Source: Paenibacillus auburnensis
Lineage (GTDB): Bacteria > Bacillota > Bacilli > Paenibacillales > Paenibacillaceae
Length of the DNA: 64,000 bases
Assembly (NCBI RefSeq): GCF_927798115.1
Contig: NZ_CAKMMG010000001.1
Coordinates: 1,860,001-1,924,000, forward strand
Direction of reading: 5' to 3'
Shown here: piece after piece, positions 40,256 to 48,067 of the stretch
Layout: every line of letters begins with the position of its first letter
Position numbering within the stretch: the first letter of the stretch is position 1
Program-made: the position numbers and the translations under genes
Notes under the pieces: model-generated
What the model was told of the DNA's origin: nothing
Database searches by the model: none
Seen by the model: the letters and a program-made list of their open reading frames with translations, nothing else

Positions 40256-41059
40256 TTGAATTTATACAGAAGAAACTATAATGTTTTAACATCTGAGGAA
40301 CTAGAAGCGTATTCTTTAATCAAAGACAAGGAAAAAGAAGGCAGGATAGGAAAGTTAGTAACTAGAAATTTATTTAGAGAATATCCGAAGGCAGTAAGAC
40401 ACAACAAAAGCTTATTTCCAAATAACTATTTAGACTTCGTAGACCTAGAAAATCGTGAAGAAATCGAGGCCACAGTAGGGCAATTCTTAATGAAGCTTAA
40501 TGGTGGATCGATTAAAAATGAACTTGAAATCCTACGTTTTATCAACAAAGAAACTAAAGCATTCTACCTAATAGGCTCAATATTCTCTTATTATGACTTT
40601 GGTCATCATGATGCTTATGTATTCCCTGAATTCCAAATTGGCAAATATAGGGCAGATTATTTATTAGTTGGAAGTAATTCCGACGGATATTCCTTCATAT
40701 TCGTTGAACTAGAACATCCCGTTAACGGAATCACTATAAAAAGCGGAGATCTTGGAGACGCGTATAGGAAGGGAATAAGCCAACTAAAAGACTGGGAGAG
40801 TTTTTTGATATCAAACTATAATGATATTACCAACAGGCTAAAGCAGTGTAAGCATCCTGATGTCCAACTACCTGACGAATTTTACTCCTTAGACCCTACT
40901 CGTTTTCATTATGTGGTCGTAGCTGGGCGTAGGGATGACCTAGTGGATAAGACACGTAGGATTAGACGGGAACACCTAATTCAACAAAGAATCAAACTTC
41001 TCCATTATGATAATATATGCGATAAGACGCTAGCCCTATTAGATCAAAGAAATTACTGA
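40256..41059 (+). CDS. Shedu-like (DUF4263) nuclease, probable anti-phage defence
   Basis: A 267-aa protein. The second half has YVFPEFQIGKYRADYLLVGS, then YSFIFVELEHP and GISQLKDWESFLIS: an acidic PD-(D/E)XK-type core with D/E-x-E and the conserved QLxxW helix, as in the DUF4263 domain of SduA, the Shedu defence nuclease. The start is TTG 40256, with GAGAGGA 8 bases before it. The gene is AT-rich, sits alone near attR and has its own unit, typical for prophage-carried defence cargo. The family call is by eye and should be confirmed. Confidence 0.6.
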   Translation: MNLYRRNYNVLTSEELEAYSLIKDKEKEGRIGKLVTRNLFREYPKAVRHNKSLFPNNYLDFVDLENREEIEATVGQFLMKLNGGSIKNELEILRFINKETKAFYLIGSIFSYYDFGHHDAYVFPEFQIGKYRADYLLVGSNSDGYSFIFVELEHPVNGITIKSGDLGDAYRKGISQLKDWESFLISNYNDITNRLKQCKHPDVQLPDEFYSLDPTRFHYVVVAGRRDDLVDKTRRIRREHLIQQRIKLLHYDNICDKTLALLDQRNY

Positions 41060-41123
41060 GTACTCCTCAACAGGGAGCGCCAGAGTTCCGCGAACTAATT
41101 CGCAATTTTCCCAGCAATCCCTG

Positions 41124-41226
41124 TTGTGCCTAAAGTGGAATAAGCGTACAATTACATTGAGTAATTACAGCGGAGGGATAACCGTTATCTTGGCGGATGG
41201 CCGGTTATTTTAGCTCCGCTTTTTTC
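41124..41226 (+). ncRNA. Candidate antisense RNA of the type I toxin
   Basis: TTGTGC (41124-41129) and TACAAT (41147-41152) are 17 bp apart, giving a start near 41159. A double stem (GCGGAG/CTCCGC enclosing ATAACCG/CGGTTAT) ends at 41219 and is followed by TTTTTTCTG. The RNA of about 65-70 nt would overlap the 3' end of the toxin message, as SR4 and RatA do with bsrG and txpA in B. subtilis. Confidence 0.6.
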
Positions 41227-41293
41227 TGTCTATCACTAATACCAATGAAGCGAACGATATCATTAGTGTCAGAGCTTCGTTTATAGTCAACAT
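41210..41293 (-). CDS. Type I toxin, holin-like (TxpA/BsrG group)
   Basis: A 27-aa peptide, MLTINEALTLMISFASL continuing with VLVIDRKKRS. The pattern (Tyr/Asn)EALxLMIxF, one membrane helix and a basic IDRKK end is that of the putative holin-like toxins of Bacilli. GGGGAGGAG precedes ATG 41293, and a strong promoter lies at 41341-41369. Toxin and antisense RNA would form an addiction module that keeps the prophage. Too short for most gene finders. Confidence 0.72.
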   Translation of the reverse strand: MLTINEALTLMISFASLVLVIDRKKRS

Positions 41294-41340
41294 TCTCCTC
41301 CCCCCCCCTTCCTTCACATCAGCTTTCTCTTCTCCAATTA

Positions 41341-41369
41341 ATTATATGTTAATGATAAATTTTGTTCAA
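41341..41369 (-). promoter_or_regulatory. Promoter of the type I toxin
   Basis: On the minus strand TTGAAC (41364-41369) and TATAAT (41341-41346) are separated by exactly 17 bp, about 50 bases before the toxin start codon. A C-tract (41302-41310) in the leader gives a G-rich 5' UTR near the ribosome binding site. Confidence 0.75.
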
Positions 41370-41441
41370 TTTGACGAAATACCCTATTTGACAATTAGCT
41401 ATATACAGTTAAATTAGTGAATTTATTTGAAAACTTGATTT

Positions 41442-41474
41442 TTGTCTACATTATGCTGGTTCTTGTCTACATTA
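41442..41474. repeat. Direct repeats TTGTCTACATTA
   Basis: Two perfect copies (41442-41453 and 41463-41474), 21 bp apart, followed by a partial GTCTACTTTTGTCCC. They lie in the AT-rich gap of about 420 bases between toxin and recombinases. No gene is seen in that gap. Two-turn spacing suggests a protein-binding site. Confidence 0.5.
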
Positions 41475-41674
41475 AGTCTACTTTTGTCCCCATTTTCTCG
41501 ATTTCAGCTGAAAATAGTACTATCGTTAAAATGAGCATATCTCGTTATTTCACTCTTTTTCTTCTATTTACTCACTATTTCATTTATAGTAAATAAAATC
41601 CCTCCTCACCTATCTAGGGATTCCTTTACATAATCTGATAAGATATCAATAGTGTACTGTTATCCATACGAAGA

Positions 41675-41703
41675 GAAAGCCGGTCGGCCTTACCTGGGCT
41701 TTC
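41675..41703 (-). terminator. Hairpin after tandem recombinases
   Basis: GAAAGCC (41675-41681) pairs with GGCTTTC (41697-41703); minus-strand RNA continues CUUUCUCUUCG. It lies just after the stop of the second recombinase gene. Confidence 0.55.
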
Positions 41704-41716
41704 CAGCTTGGTTGTG

Positions 41717-42757
41717 TTAGGTTGTGCGCTTAATCTTCCGGTCCTTTCCAAGCTTTCCGACGACATCGTTTATTGTTGAGTACCGGTCATGCTGATCTTT
41801 AACGGATTTTTCTGAGAGATGTACGTAACGAGAAGTCATTCGAATATCGGCGTGACCCAAAGTTTGGGCCAAATGATGTACGTCTCCGCCATTCTCTAAA
41901 AAAAGGGTTGCTGCTGTGTGGCGGAAAATATATGGGTGAATCCTTAATTCTAATCCGGCGTTAATGGAGTGTTTCTTTAGTCTTTGACGAAATTGATTGC
42001 TTGATAATGGCAGGCCGTAGTTTGTAAGAAAGATGTGGTCGGTTTCGAATTCCTCATTCTCTGATATCAACTCTCGTAACAATCGAACGGTACGCTTCGT
42101 TATTGGTACTCTGCGCGCTCTCCGAGTCTTAACTACGTTCTCGTTAAAAAACAGCATTCCCCTCCTAAAATCTACGTCCAACTTATTTAGAGAAACTACC
42201 TCTCCTATTCTAGCCGAACTATCAATCAATACCGTTATTAGAACGTAATCACGAAAACCAGCGTATGTACTCTTATCTATTACAGAAAGTAGTTTCTTCA
42301 TTTCTTGCACAGAAAGAATTTGTATTTCCTTAATTGGCTCCGTTACTTTCTTTATATTAGCAAGTGGATTTGTAGGAATGTAACCTTCCTCATTTAAGAA
42401 TTTAAACATGGTTTTAAGTCCCTTGACTTTAGTATTTACAGTTACTGGCGAGAGTCCCACTGTTTTTTCATGTTCCCCTTTGTGGTTGTGTCCTTCCCAC
42501 TTTCTCTTGTCATTTAACATCCAGCTCATATATGATCGTACCGATTCCGGAGTAACAGAGCTAAAGACTCGTTCCACGCCCTGCATATCCAGATACTCGC
42601 AAAAATATCTGTAACTATCCTCATATGTTTGAAATGTACGTTTTGAGCGCCCCTCCGCTTTCTTAGCAAGGCGAAACTGTTCAAAAAGATCCTCTAATTT
42701 CTTATCATTTCGAGTAGACCGTCTCGATTTATAATTCCTTCCAATTCGCTTATCCAT
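41717..42757 (-). CDS. Tyrosine recombinase, second of tandem pair
   Basis: A 346-aa recombinase with complete catalytic set: Arg in SSARIGEVV, Lys in VVKTRRARRVP, HxxR in HPYIFRHTAA, His in TLGHADIRM, Tyr in SRYVHL. The DNA-binding N-terminal half is SAM-like (FRLAKKAEGRSKRTFQTYED). It resembles the attL-side integrase over the whole length (FRDYVLITVLID against RRDYCMMLVLID). AGGAGACGAT precedes ATG 42757, 11 bases after the stop of the upstream recombinase. Confidence 0.92.
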   Translation of the reverse strand: MDKRIGRNYKSRRSTRNDKKLEDLFEQFRLAKKAEGRSKRTFQTYEDSYRYFCEYLDMQGVERVFSSVTPESVRSYMSWMLNDKRKWEGHNHKGEHEKTVGLSPVTVNTKVKGLKTMFKFLNEEGYIPTNPLANIKKVTEPIKEIQILSVQEMKKLLSVIDKSTYAGFRDYVLITVLIDSSARIGEVVSLNKLDVDFRRGMLFFNENVVKTRRARRVPITKRTVRLLRELISENEEFETDHIFLTNYGLPLSSNQFRQRLKKHSINAGLELRIHPYIFRHTAATLFLENGGDVHHLAQTLGHADIRMTSRYVHLSEKSVKDQHDRYSTINDVVGKLGKDRKIKRTT

Positions 42758-42768
42758 ATCGTCTCCTA

Positions 42769-43716
42769 TTAATTAAGTAATGAACTTATTGGAGAAAACT
42801 TTTCGTGTTGCTTTGACAAGTCTGCCGGAAACATATCTGCATACAATTGCGCCATATGCAGTGATTTGTGACCCATTATTTTCATTAGGCTTATGGTGTC
42901 AGACCCGTTCATTATGTAGTTTCTTGCAAACGTGTACCTTAAGGAATGACAAGATACTCTAACGCCTTTTATGCTAGCTATCTGCCCGTAATCTGAGATT
43001 TCTTCCTGAATGGTACGCCTCTTTAGCGGCTCTCCATCGATATTCACGAAAAAAATACCTCTAGCCCCTTCTCCTCTAATTTCTAAATACTCGCGCAGAT
43101 TAAGCCCCAGAACATCGCTGAAAGGAATTAGGCGCTCCACCCTTCCCTTACCGAAAACCTTGATTACGCGTTCCTGCCAATGCACGTCCTCAACGCGAAA
43201 ACTTAACGCTTCCTCCAGCCTCATGCCGGTATCAAGTAGAAGCAGCATGAAGACGTAATTACGATGGCCGGCAGGAGTCGAGCGGTTTGGTACTGCGAGT
43301 AATGCCATAACTTGATCGCGACTTAACGTCCTTAGAACGCGCTTCTCCTCTACGAGTTTTTCGATAGCCTCCATGGGATTTTCTGTAATATATCCAGAGC
43401 TGCAGAGAAAGTTATAAAATGCACGTAGGCTTCGTATGTACTTATTAATTGTCGGTGCGCTATTACCTAAATTCATGCGTGTTTGTATGAACTCCTGCAC
43501 ATCTTCAAGAATAACATCATTAGGTTTACTAATTTCGTTTTCTTCTAAGAACTCTGTAAATTTAGAAAGCGTTTGGACGTAAGAAGCCGTAGTATTACTT
43601 GTCAGATTTTTTAGTTTCCGTGATTTGATAAACATATTAATAGCAGACTGCATAGTTAGCTCTTCTTTAGCCCCTCGCATTTCAAGGATCATTTTTCTTT
43701 TTTCTCTGTACTCCAT
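42769..43716 (-). CDS. Tyrosine recombinase, first of tandem pair
   Basis: A 315-aa recombinase: Arg in DTGMRLEEAL, Lys in FGKGRVERLIP, HxxR in SCHSLRYTFA, His in IMGHKSLHM, Tyr in AQLYADMF, and the C-terminal SKQHEKFSPI. AAAGGGAGA lies 7 bases before ATG 43716. It is the first phage gene inside attR and points away from spo0A in the same direction, so spo0A read-through would transcribe it. It forms an operon with the recombinase at 41717. Confidence 0.92.
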   Translation of the reverse strand: MEYREKRKMILEMRGAKEELTMQSAINMFIKSRKLKNLTSNTTASYVQTLSKFTEFLEENEISKPNDVILEDVQEFIQTRMNLGNSAPTINKYIRSLRAFYNFLCSSGYITENPMEAIEKLVEEKRVLRTLSRDQVMALLAVPNRSTPAGHRNYVFMLLLLDTGMRLEEALSFRVEDVHWQERVIKVFGKGRVERLIPFSDVLGLNLREYLEIRGEGARGIFFVNIDGEPLKRRTIQEEISDYGQIASIKGVRVSCHSLRYTFARNYIMNGSDTISLMKIMGHKSLHMAQLYADMFPADLSKQHEKFSPISSLLN

Positions 43717-44009
43717 AATAAAGTCTCCCTTTGATTATATATTTGAAGGCGTAAAATTTGCCGACATAGGCTAACACAAATAACGCGCCAACCTCCGGAG
43801 AGATTGACGCATGTTTGAATATACCGCATATTTGCGTTAAGATTTAGTGTAGCTAAACGTCTGATAAATTTGCGCCTGCTACTTTGGCGAATACGGAAAG
43901 TTTAACGGAGTCGCACACCGACAGTTTATCGGAATCTCCGTTCAACGAACGTAATAGTTGACGTGAACAAACGTTCTATCAAACGTCCTCATTCCGCGTT
44001 ACACCAGCG
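43717..44009. other. attR arm region between recombinases and spo0A
   Basis: No gene seen. It holds TAGTTGACGTGAACA (43955-43969), which recurs as TAGTTGGACGTGAACA on the attL side (4369-4384), and TTTATCGGAA on both sides (43925-43934 and 4414-4423): candidate recombinase arm sites. A hairpin at 43785-43810 followed on the minus strand by GTTATTTGTGTT could be a weak terminator before the recombinases. Confidence 0.5.
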
Positions 44010-44071
44010 TTTCAAGATACCTTATGCTCAATGCGCAGCTTGTCGGCTACCATGGCAATAAATTCCGAGTT
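44010..44071. repeat. attR, 62-bp core inside spo0A
   Basis: Identical to 4265-4326. Here the sequence is joined to the rest of spo0A and supplies its final 20 codons and stop, so the phage attP core carries a faithful copy of the gene end. Confidence 0.95.
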
Positions 44072-44836
44072 AGTTGGCTTGGATTTGGAGATATTAATGG
44101 TATAGCCGAACAGGTGGGAGATGCTGTCGATGTTGCCACGGGTCCAGGCGACCTCAATTGCATGGCGAATGGCCCGTTCTACGCGGGATGGAGTGGTCTT
44201 GAACTTCTCCGCGATGGCAGGGTAGAGCGTTTTGGTAATGGCTCCGAGAATTTCAATATTGTTATATACCATCGTAATCGCTTCACGCAGATACTGATAT
44301 CCTTTGATATGTGCAGGTACACCGATTTCGTGGATGATCGAAGTTATATTGGCATCCAGATTCTTGCCCTTGGATAGCGGCACAACATTGTTATTGGATG
44401 ATGCTCTTGAACCGGAATAATTGGACATGTTCGGGGAACTGCTCATGCTGCCCTGTGCACCGACCAGCTGACGTACACGGTTGGCCAGAACTTCCATATC
44501 GAATGGCTTCAAAATATAATAAGAGGCCCCAAGCTGCACAGCCCGTTGAGTGATGTTCTCCTGGCCGAATGCAGTCAGCATAATAATCTTCGGTTGAGGA
44601 TTGAGATCCATATCACGCAGGCGTTCCAGAACGCCGAGTCCGTCCAAATGCGGCATGATAATATCGAGGATAAGTACATCGGGAATTTTTCTTGCCCCGC
44701 TAAGCATTTGAAGCACTTCTTCACCATTGTAGGCGATGCCCGTTACGGTCATATCTTCCTGTTCCGTAATGTATTCGGCAAGCAAGTTTGTAAATTCCCT
44801 ATTATCATCGGCCAACAACACTTCAATATTCTGCAC
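44012..44836 (-). CDS. spo0A: Spo0A, master regulator of sporulation
   Basis: A 274-aa response regulator. Receiver domain with acidic pocket [10 protein letters not shown], phospho-acceptor Asp58 in [10 protein letters not shown], and YILKPFD; the C-terminal Spo0A DNA-binding domain has [30 protein letters not shown] and [20 protein letters not shown] 44836 is the start, with GGAGG 9 bases upstream, as in B. subtilis. The prophage replaces everything after the stop; the last 20 codons come from attP and keep the protein whole. Upstream lie 0A boxes for autoregulation. Confidence 0.98.
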   Translation of the reverse strand: MQNIEVLLADDNREFTNLLAEYITEQEDMTVTGIAYNGEEVLQMLSGARKIPDVLILDIIMPHLDGLGVLERLRDMDLNPQPKIIMLTAFGQENITQRAVQLGASYYILKPFDMEVLANRVRQLVGAQGSMSSSPNMSNYSGSRASSNNNVVPLSKGKNLDANITSIIHEIGVPAHIKGYQYLREAITMVYNNIEILGAITKTLYPAIAEKFKTTPSRVERAIRHAIEVAWTRGNIDSISHLFGYTINISKSKPTNSEFIAMVADKLRIEHKVS

Positions 44837-44903
44837 TGGCTGCTTCCTCCTTATTCATCTCTGCAATTTATAATTAGCATTTATCTGTCCTCCCTTACAT
44901 TTT

Positions 44904-45020
44904 CGACATGCACTCTAAATATCCTTCTGTCGAAAATTATTTTTCTTTATTTTTTTTCGGCGTTGGATTATAATTAATTATTTTATTTCATCTTTCGATG
45001 TTTATCGCTGAGCTTCGACA
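44904..45020 (-). promoter_or_regulatory. spo0A promoter region with 0A boxes
   Basis: Three perfect 0A boxes: TTCGACA at 44904-44910, TGTCGAA at 44930-44936 and TTCGACA at 45014-45020. On the minus strand AAGGATATTT and CGAAAAT about 11 bp apart resemble a sigma-H promoter overlapping the first two boxes. This fits the sigma-H-dependent, Spo0A-autoregulated promoter known in Bacillus. Confidence 0.65.
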
Positions 45021-45024
45021 AAAA

Positions 45025-45052
45025 AATCTTAAGGCTATACCGCCTTAAGATT
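45025..45052 (-). terminator. Terminator of spoIVB
   Basis: AATCTTAAGGC (45025-45035) pairs with GCCTTAAGATT (45042-45052) and minus-strand RNA continues with a run of U. The stem includes the last codons of spoIVB. Confidence 0.85.
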
Positions 45053-46165
45053 GTAGGGAGAACCTTCTATTTGCTCTGCTACACCGGAGTCTTTGAGCAT
45101 CCATTCGATGAAGCAGCCATACCCCGATTTGGGATCATTGACGAATACATGGGTTACCGCTCCGATTAAACGCCCGTCCTGCACAATGGGACTGCCGCTC
45201 ATGCCTTGCACAATTCCGCCGGTCTTCTCAATCAGGCGCGGGTCTGTAATGCGCAGCACCAGTCCTTTGGTTGCTGGCGTCTGCTGATGTGCTACATGGA
45301 TGATCTCCACATCAAACCGCTCCACCTGCTGCCCGTCAACCACGGTTAGAATCTGCGCCGGCCCTTCCTTCACTTCATTGCTCATCGCAACCGGTATCGG
45401 CTGTTTGTAAAGGCTGTGCTCGGGGTTCTTGGTCATTTTGCCGAAAATTCCGAAATCAGTATTGCTCTGCACATTTCCCAGCACCTGGCTCTCCTTGAGA
45501 AAAACAGCACGCTTCTCTCCGGGATCACCATCCTGGCTCTTGGAGATCGAGGTTACAGTGGATTGAACGATATGACCGCTGCCCACCACAATCGGAGTTC
45601 CGGTGTTCATGTCCGTAATGACATGGCCCAGAGCGCCATAAACTCCCTGCTCCGGAGCATAAAAGGTTAAGGTGCCGACACCCGCCGCGGAATCGCGGAT
45701 ATACAGCCCCAGTCTCCATACCTTGTCATTACGGTCATAAGCGGGATTAAGCCTTGCAGTATGCTCTTTACCGCCGCGTTTGTACACGATGGTCAGAGCC
45801 TCTCCTGCTTTGCCTGCACGCTCCACCAGCTTCGCTACCTTGGATACCTCATCCAGCTTCACTCCGTCAATGGAGACCATCAGGTCACCCGGAACAAGCC
45901 CGCTGTTCTCTCCGGGGGAAAGCTTGGACTGCTCAGACACTTCAATCAAATGATGGCCAACAACAAGTACACCTGCAGACTTTACTTTCACGCCAATCGT
46001 CTGACCACCCGGAATAACCTTAAGCTCCTGGTCAGTTCCTTGCACCTGCTCGCTTAGTTGATCAAGCGGTGCAGCATAGCTTTGAAGAGGTCCCGTTATG
46101 CCTGATAAGCTGAGAAAGAAGGCAAATAAAAGGCCGGGCATTAACTTCCTGAGGTTCGGCTTCAA
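45035..46165 (-). CDS. spoIVB: SpoIVB serine peptidase
   Basis: A 376-aa protein. An N-terminal membrane anchor (LLFAFFLSLSGIT) is followed by a PDZ domain (GLVPGDLMVSIDGVKL) and an S55 peptidase domain with GALGHVITD (His, Asp) and the nucleophile Ser in VQGMSGSPIVQ. It is made in the forespore, secreted into the intermembrane space and triggers pro-sigma-K processing by cleaving SpoIVFA. It lies next to spo0A as in other endospore formers. The start is TTG 46165 with AAGGGAG upstream. Confidence 0.95.
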   Translation of the reverse strand: MKPNLRKLMPGLLFAFFLSLSGITGPLQSYAAPLDQLSEQVQGTDQELKVIPGGQTIGVKVKSAGVLVVGHHLIEVSEQSKLSPGENSGLVPGDLMVSIDGVKLDEVSKVAKLVERAGKAGEALTIVYKRGGKEHTARLNPAYDRNDKVWRLGLYIRDSAAGVGTLTFYAPEQGVYGALGHVITDMNTGTPIVVGSGHIVQSTVTSISKSQDGDPGEKRAVFLKESQVLGNVQSNTDFGIFGKMTKNPEHSLYKQPIPVAMSNEVKEGPAQILTVVDGQQVERFDVEIIHVAHQQTPATKGLVLRITDPRLIEKTGGIVQGMSGSPIVQDGRLIGAVTHVFVNDPKSGYGCFIEWMLKDSGVAEQIEGSPYNLKAV

Positions 46166-46279
46166 TGGCTGTCACGCTCCCTTTTGCTTCTTTCGCTTGA
46201 CGAAAAAGGTGGTCGCCAATTGCGTACCTATAAGATAACCTTGCCCCCAGGCTTTTATTACTGTCAATCATTGTCCCGC

Positions 46280-48007
46280 TTACCCTATGGCTGCTTTGCT
46301 GGCCTCGGCCAGACCGAGCATTTCCTGTGCGTGATGCAATGTTTTTTCGGTAATTTCCACGCCGCCCAGCATGCGGGCAAGCTCCATGACTCTGCCTTCT
46401 GCTGTGAGGGAGTCCACTTCGGTCATTGTGCGCCCGTCCTCGACTTTTTTGCGGATCAGATATTGATGATCGGCCATACAGGCCACTTGCGGCAGATGTG
46501 TAATGGAGAATACCTGGCAGGTGGAGGACAGCTTGTACAACTTATCGGCAATGGATTGGGCTGCGCGTCCGCTGACCCCGGTATCCACTTCATCAAAAAT
46601 CAGCACAGGAATGGCATCCGTCCGGGCAAAAATGCTCTTCATCGCCAGCATAATCCGTGACAGCTCACCGCCTGAGGCAATTTTGCCGAGCGGTCTAAGC
46701 GGCTCCCCCGGGTTCGGGGAGATCATAAATTCGGCGCTGTCGATACCTTGCCGGGTCAGCCGGTACCGGCGCTCCTGGTATTCTACGCCCCGCGGATCCT
46801 CCAGCGTATCCAGCTTGACCTGGAGCGATGTCCGCTCCATCTGCAGATCCTTGAGCTCGCCTTCAACCTGAGTGGAGAGGTCTGCCGCACATTGACTACG
46901 CGCTTTGCTAAGTGCCCGTGCCGCTTCCATTAATGTGCTAAGCAGGCCATCCCGTTTCACGGTCAGCTTCTCGATATATTCATCCTTATTCTCCAGCAGA
47001 TCCGTTTCCCGGTGAATCTGTTCGTAATATGCCAGAATCTGCTCGACACTGTCCCCGTATTTGCGGCGCAGTCCGGTAATCAGATCAAGACGGTTCTCGA
47101 TCTCCTCCAGCCGGGCCGGATTGAACTCGATATCCTCCCGATAATCCCGCAGTTGAAAAGCGGCATCCTCCAGCTGATAATAGGACGACTGCAGCTGATC
47201 CAGTACCGAGCGCAGCCCCTTCTCGTCGTAACGGACCGCATCCTCCAGCCGGGAGATGACATTACCGATGGACTCCAGGCCCTGCCTGTCATACAGCAGC
47301 TCGTATGCGCCGGAGACCGAATCCATCATTTTCTCGCTGTGGGATAGTTTGACCCGTTCTTCGGCAAGTAATTCATCTTCTCCCGGTTTTAATCGCGCAG
47401 AAGAAATTTCCTCCAGCTGAAAACGGTACAAATCCAGCATTTGATACGCTTTTTGGCTGGATTCCTGAAGTTCCCGCAGTTCTTTTTCCACTTTGGCAAA
47501 CGCGGAATATTTCTCTTGATAATCGGCTTTGAGCGGTCCGATCACGGCTTCGCCATACGTATCCAGCAGCCCGAGATGACGCTCCGCCTTAAGCAGATTC
47601 TGGTGCTCATGCTGGCCGTGGATATTTACCAGCTGCTCACCGATTTCACGCAGCATGCTGAGATTAACCATCTGCCCGTTGACGCGCGAGGTGCTTTTGC
47701 CAAGGGAGGTGATTTCCCGGCGGATGACCAGGTGCTCTTCACGATGACCCCCGATGCCCAGACGCTCCAGCGTTTCCCACACCGGATGGCCGGCGGGCAG
47801 GCTGAACAGGGCTTCCATCTCTGCCTTTTCGCAGCCGTAGCGGATGGAATCCGCGGAACCGCGGCCGCCGGCAATGAGACCCAGCGCATCGATAATGATC
47901 GATTTCCCGGCGCCGGTCTCCCCTGTAAGTACATGAAAACCAGGATAAAAATGCACATCTACCGCTTCAACAACGGCTAGATTGCGGATCGACAAGGTCT
48001 CTAACAC
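46280..48007 (-). CDS. recN: DNA repair ATPase RecN
   Basis: A 575-aa SMC-like protein: Walker A GETGAGKSIII, a long central coiled coil, the signature IASGGELSRIMLA and Walker B VLIFDEVDTGVSG. It binds DNA double-strand breaks and holds ends for RecA repair. Start GTG 48007 with GGAGG upstream. It is followed by spoIVB and preceded by argR, the normal order in Bacilli. Confidence 0.97.
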   Translation of the reverse strand: MLETLSIRNLAVVEAVDVHFYPGFHVLTGETGAGKSIIIDALGLIAGGRGSADSIRYGCEKAEMEALFSLPAGHPVWETLERLGIGGHREEHLVIRREITSLGKSTSRVNGQMVNLSMLREIGEQLVNIHGQHEHQNLLKAERHLGLLDTYGEAVIGPLKADYQEKYSAFAKVEKELRELQESSQKAYQMLDLYRFQLEEISSARLKPGEDELLAEERVKLSHSEKMMDSVSGAYELLYDRQGLESIGNVISRLEDAVRYDEKGLRSVLDQLQSSYYQLEDAAFQLRDYREDIEFNPARLEEIENRLDLITGLRRKYGDSVEQILAYYEQIHRETDLLENKDEYIEKLTVKRDGLLSTLMEAARALSKARSQCAADLSTQVEGELKDLQMERTSLQVKLDTLEDPRGVEYQERRYRLTRQGIDSAEFMISPNPGEPLRPLGKIASGGELSRIMLAMKSIFARTDAIPVLIFDEVDTGVSGRAAQSIADKLYKLSSTCQVFSITHLPQVACMADHQYLIRKKVEDGRTMTEVDSLTAEGRVMELARMLGGVEITEKTLHHAQEMLGLAEASKAAIG

Positions 48008-48067
48008 GAATACTGCACCTCCGGAAAGATGTTTCCCATGAATGGATGAAACTTGTTTGTATAGAAA

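Larger units (their letters stand above)
4265..44071. mobile_element. Siphovirus-type prophage integrated in spo0A
   Basis: The element is bounded by a 62-bp perfect direct repeat that is the 3' end of spo0A. It contains recombinases, a repressor/operator switch, small and large terminase, portal, scaffold, SU10-type capsid, connectors, tail tube, tape measure, Dit, tail endopeptidase, tail spike, holins and endolysin in normal siphovirus order. Gene orientation, many start/stop overlaps and AGCGC-rich codon use differ from the flanking chromosome. Apart from an amber codon in the minor head gene, no structural gene is obviously broken. Confidence 0.96.

Noticed and set aside
40231..40281. 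16-aa leader-like frame overlapping the Shedu-like start
   Set aside because: ATG without ribosome binding site; overlap is likely chance.
41717..43716. Canonical RIT element or Tn554
   Set aside because: Only two of the recombinases are adjacent and codirectional; no third overlapping gene and no transposon ends were found.
44012..44836. Inactivation of spo0A by the prophage
   Set aside because: The attP core restores the full C-terminus and stop codon, so the protein is intact.
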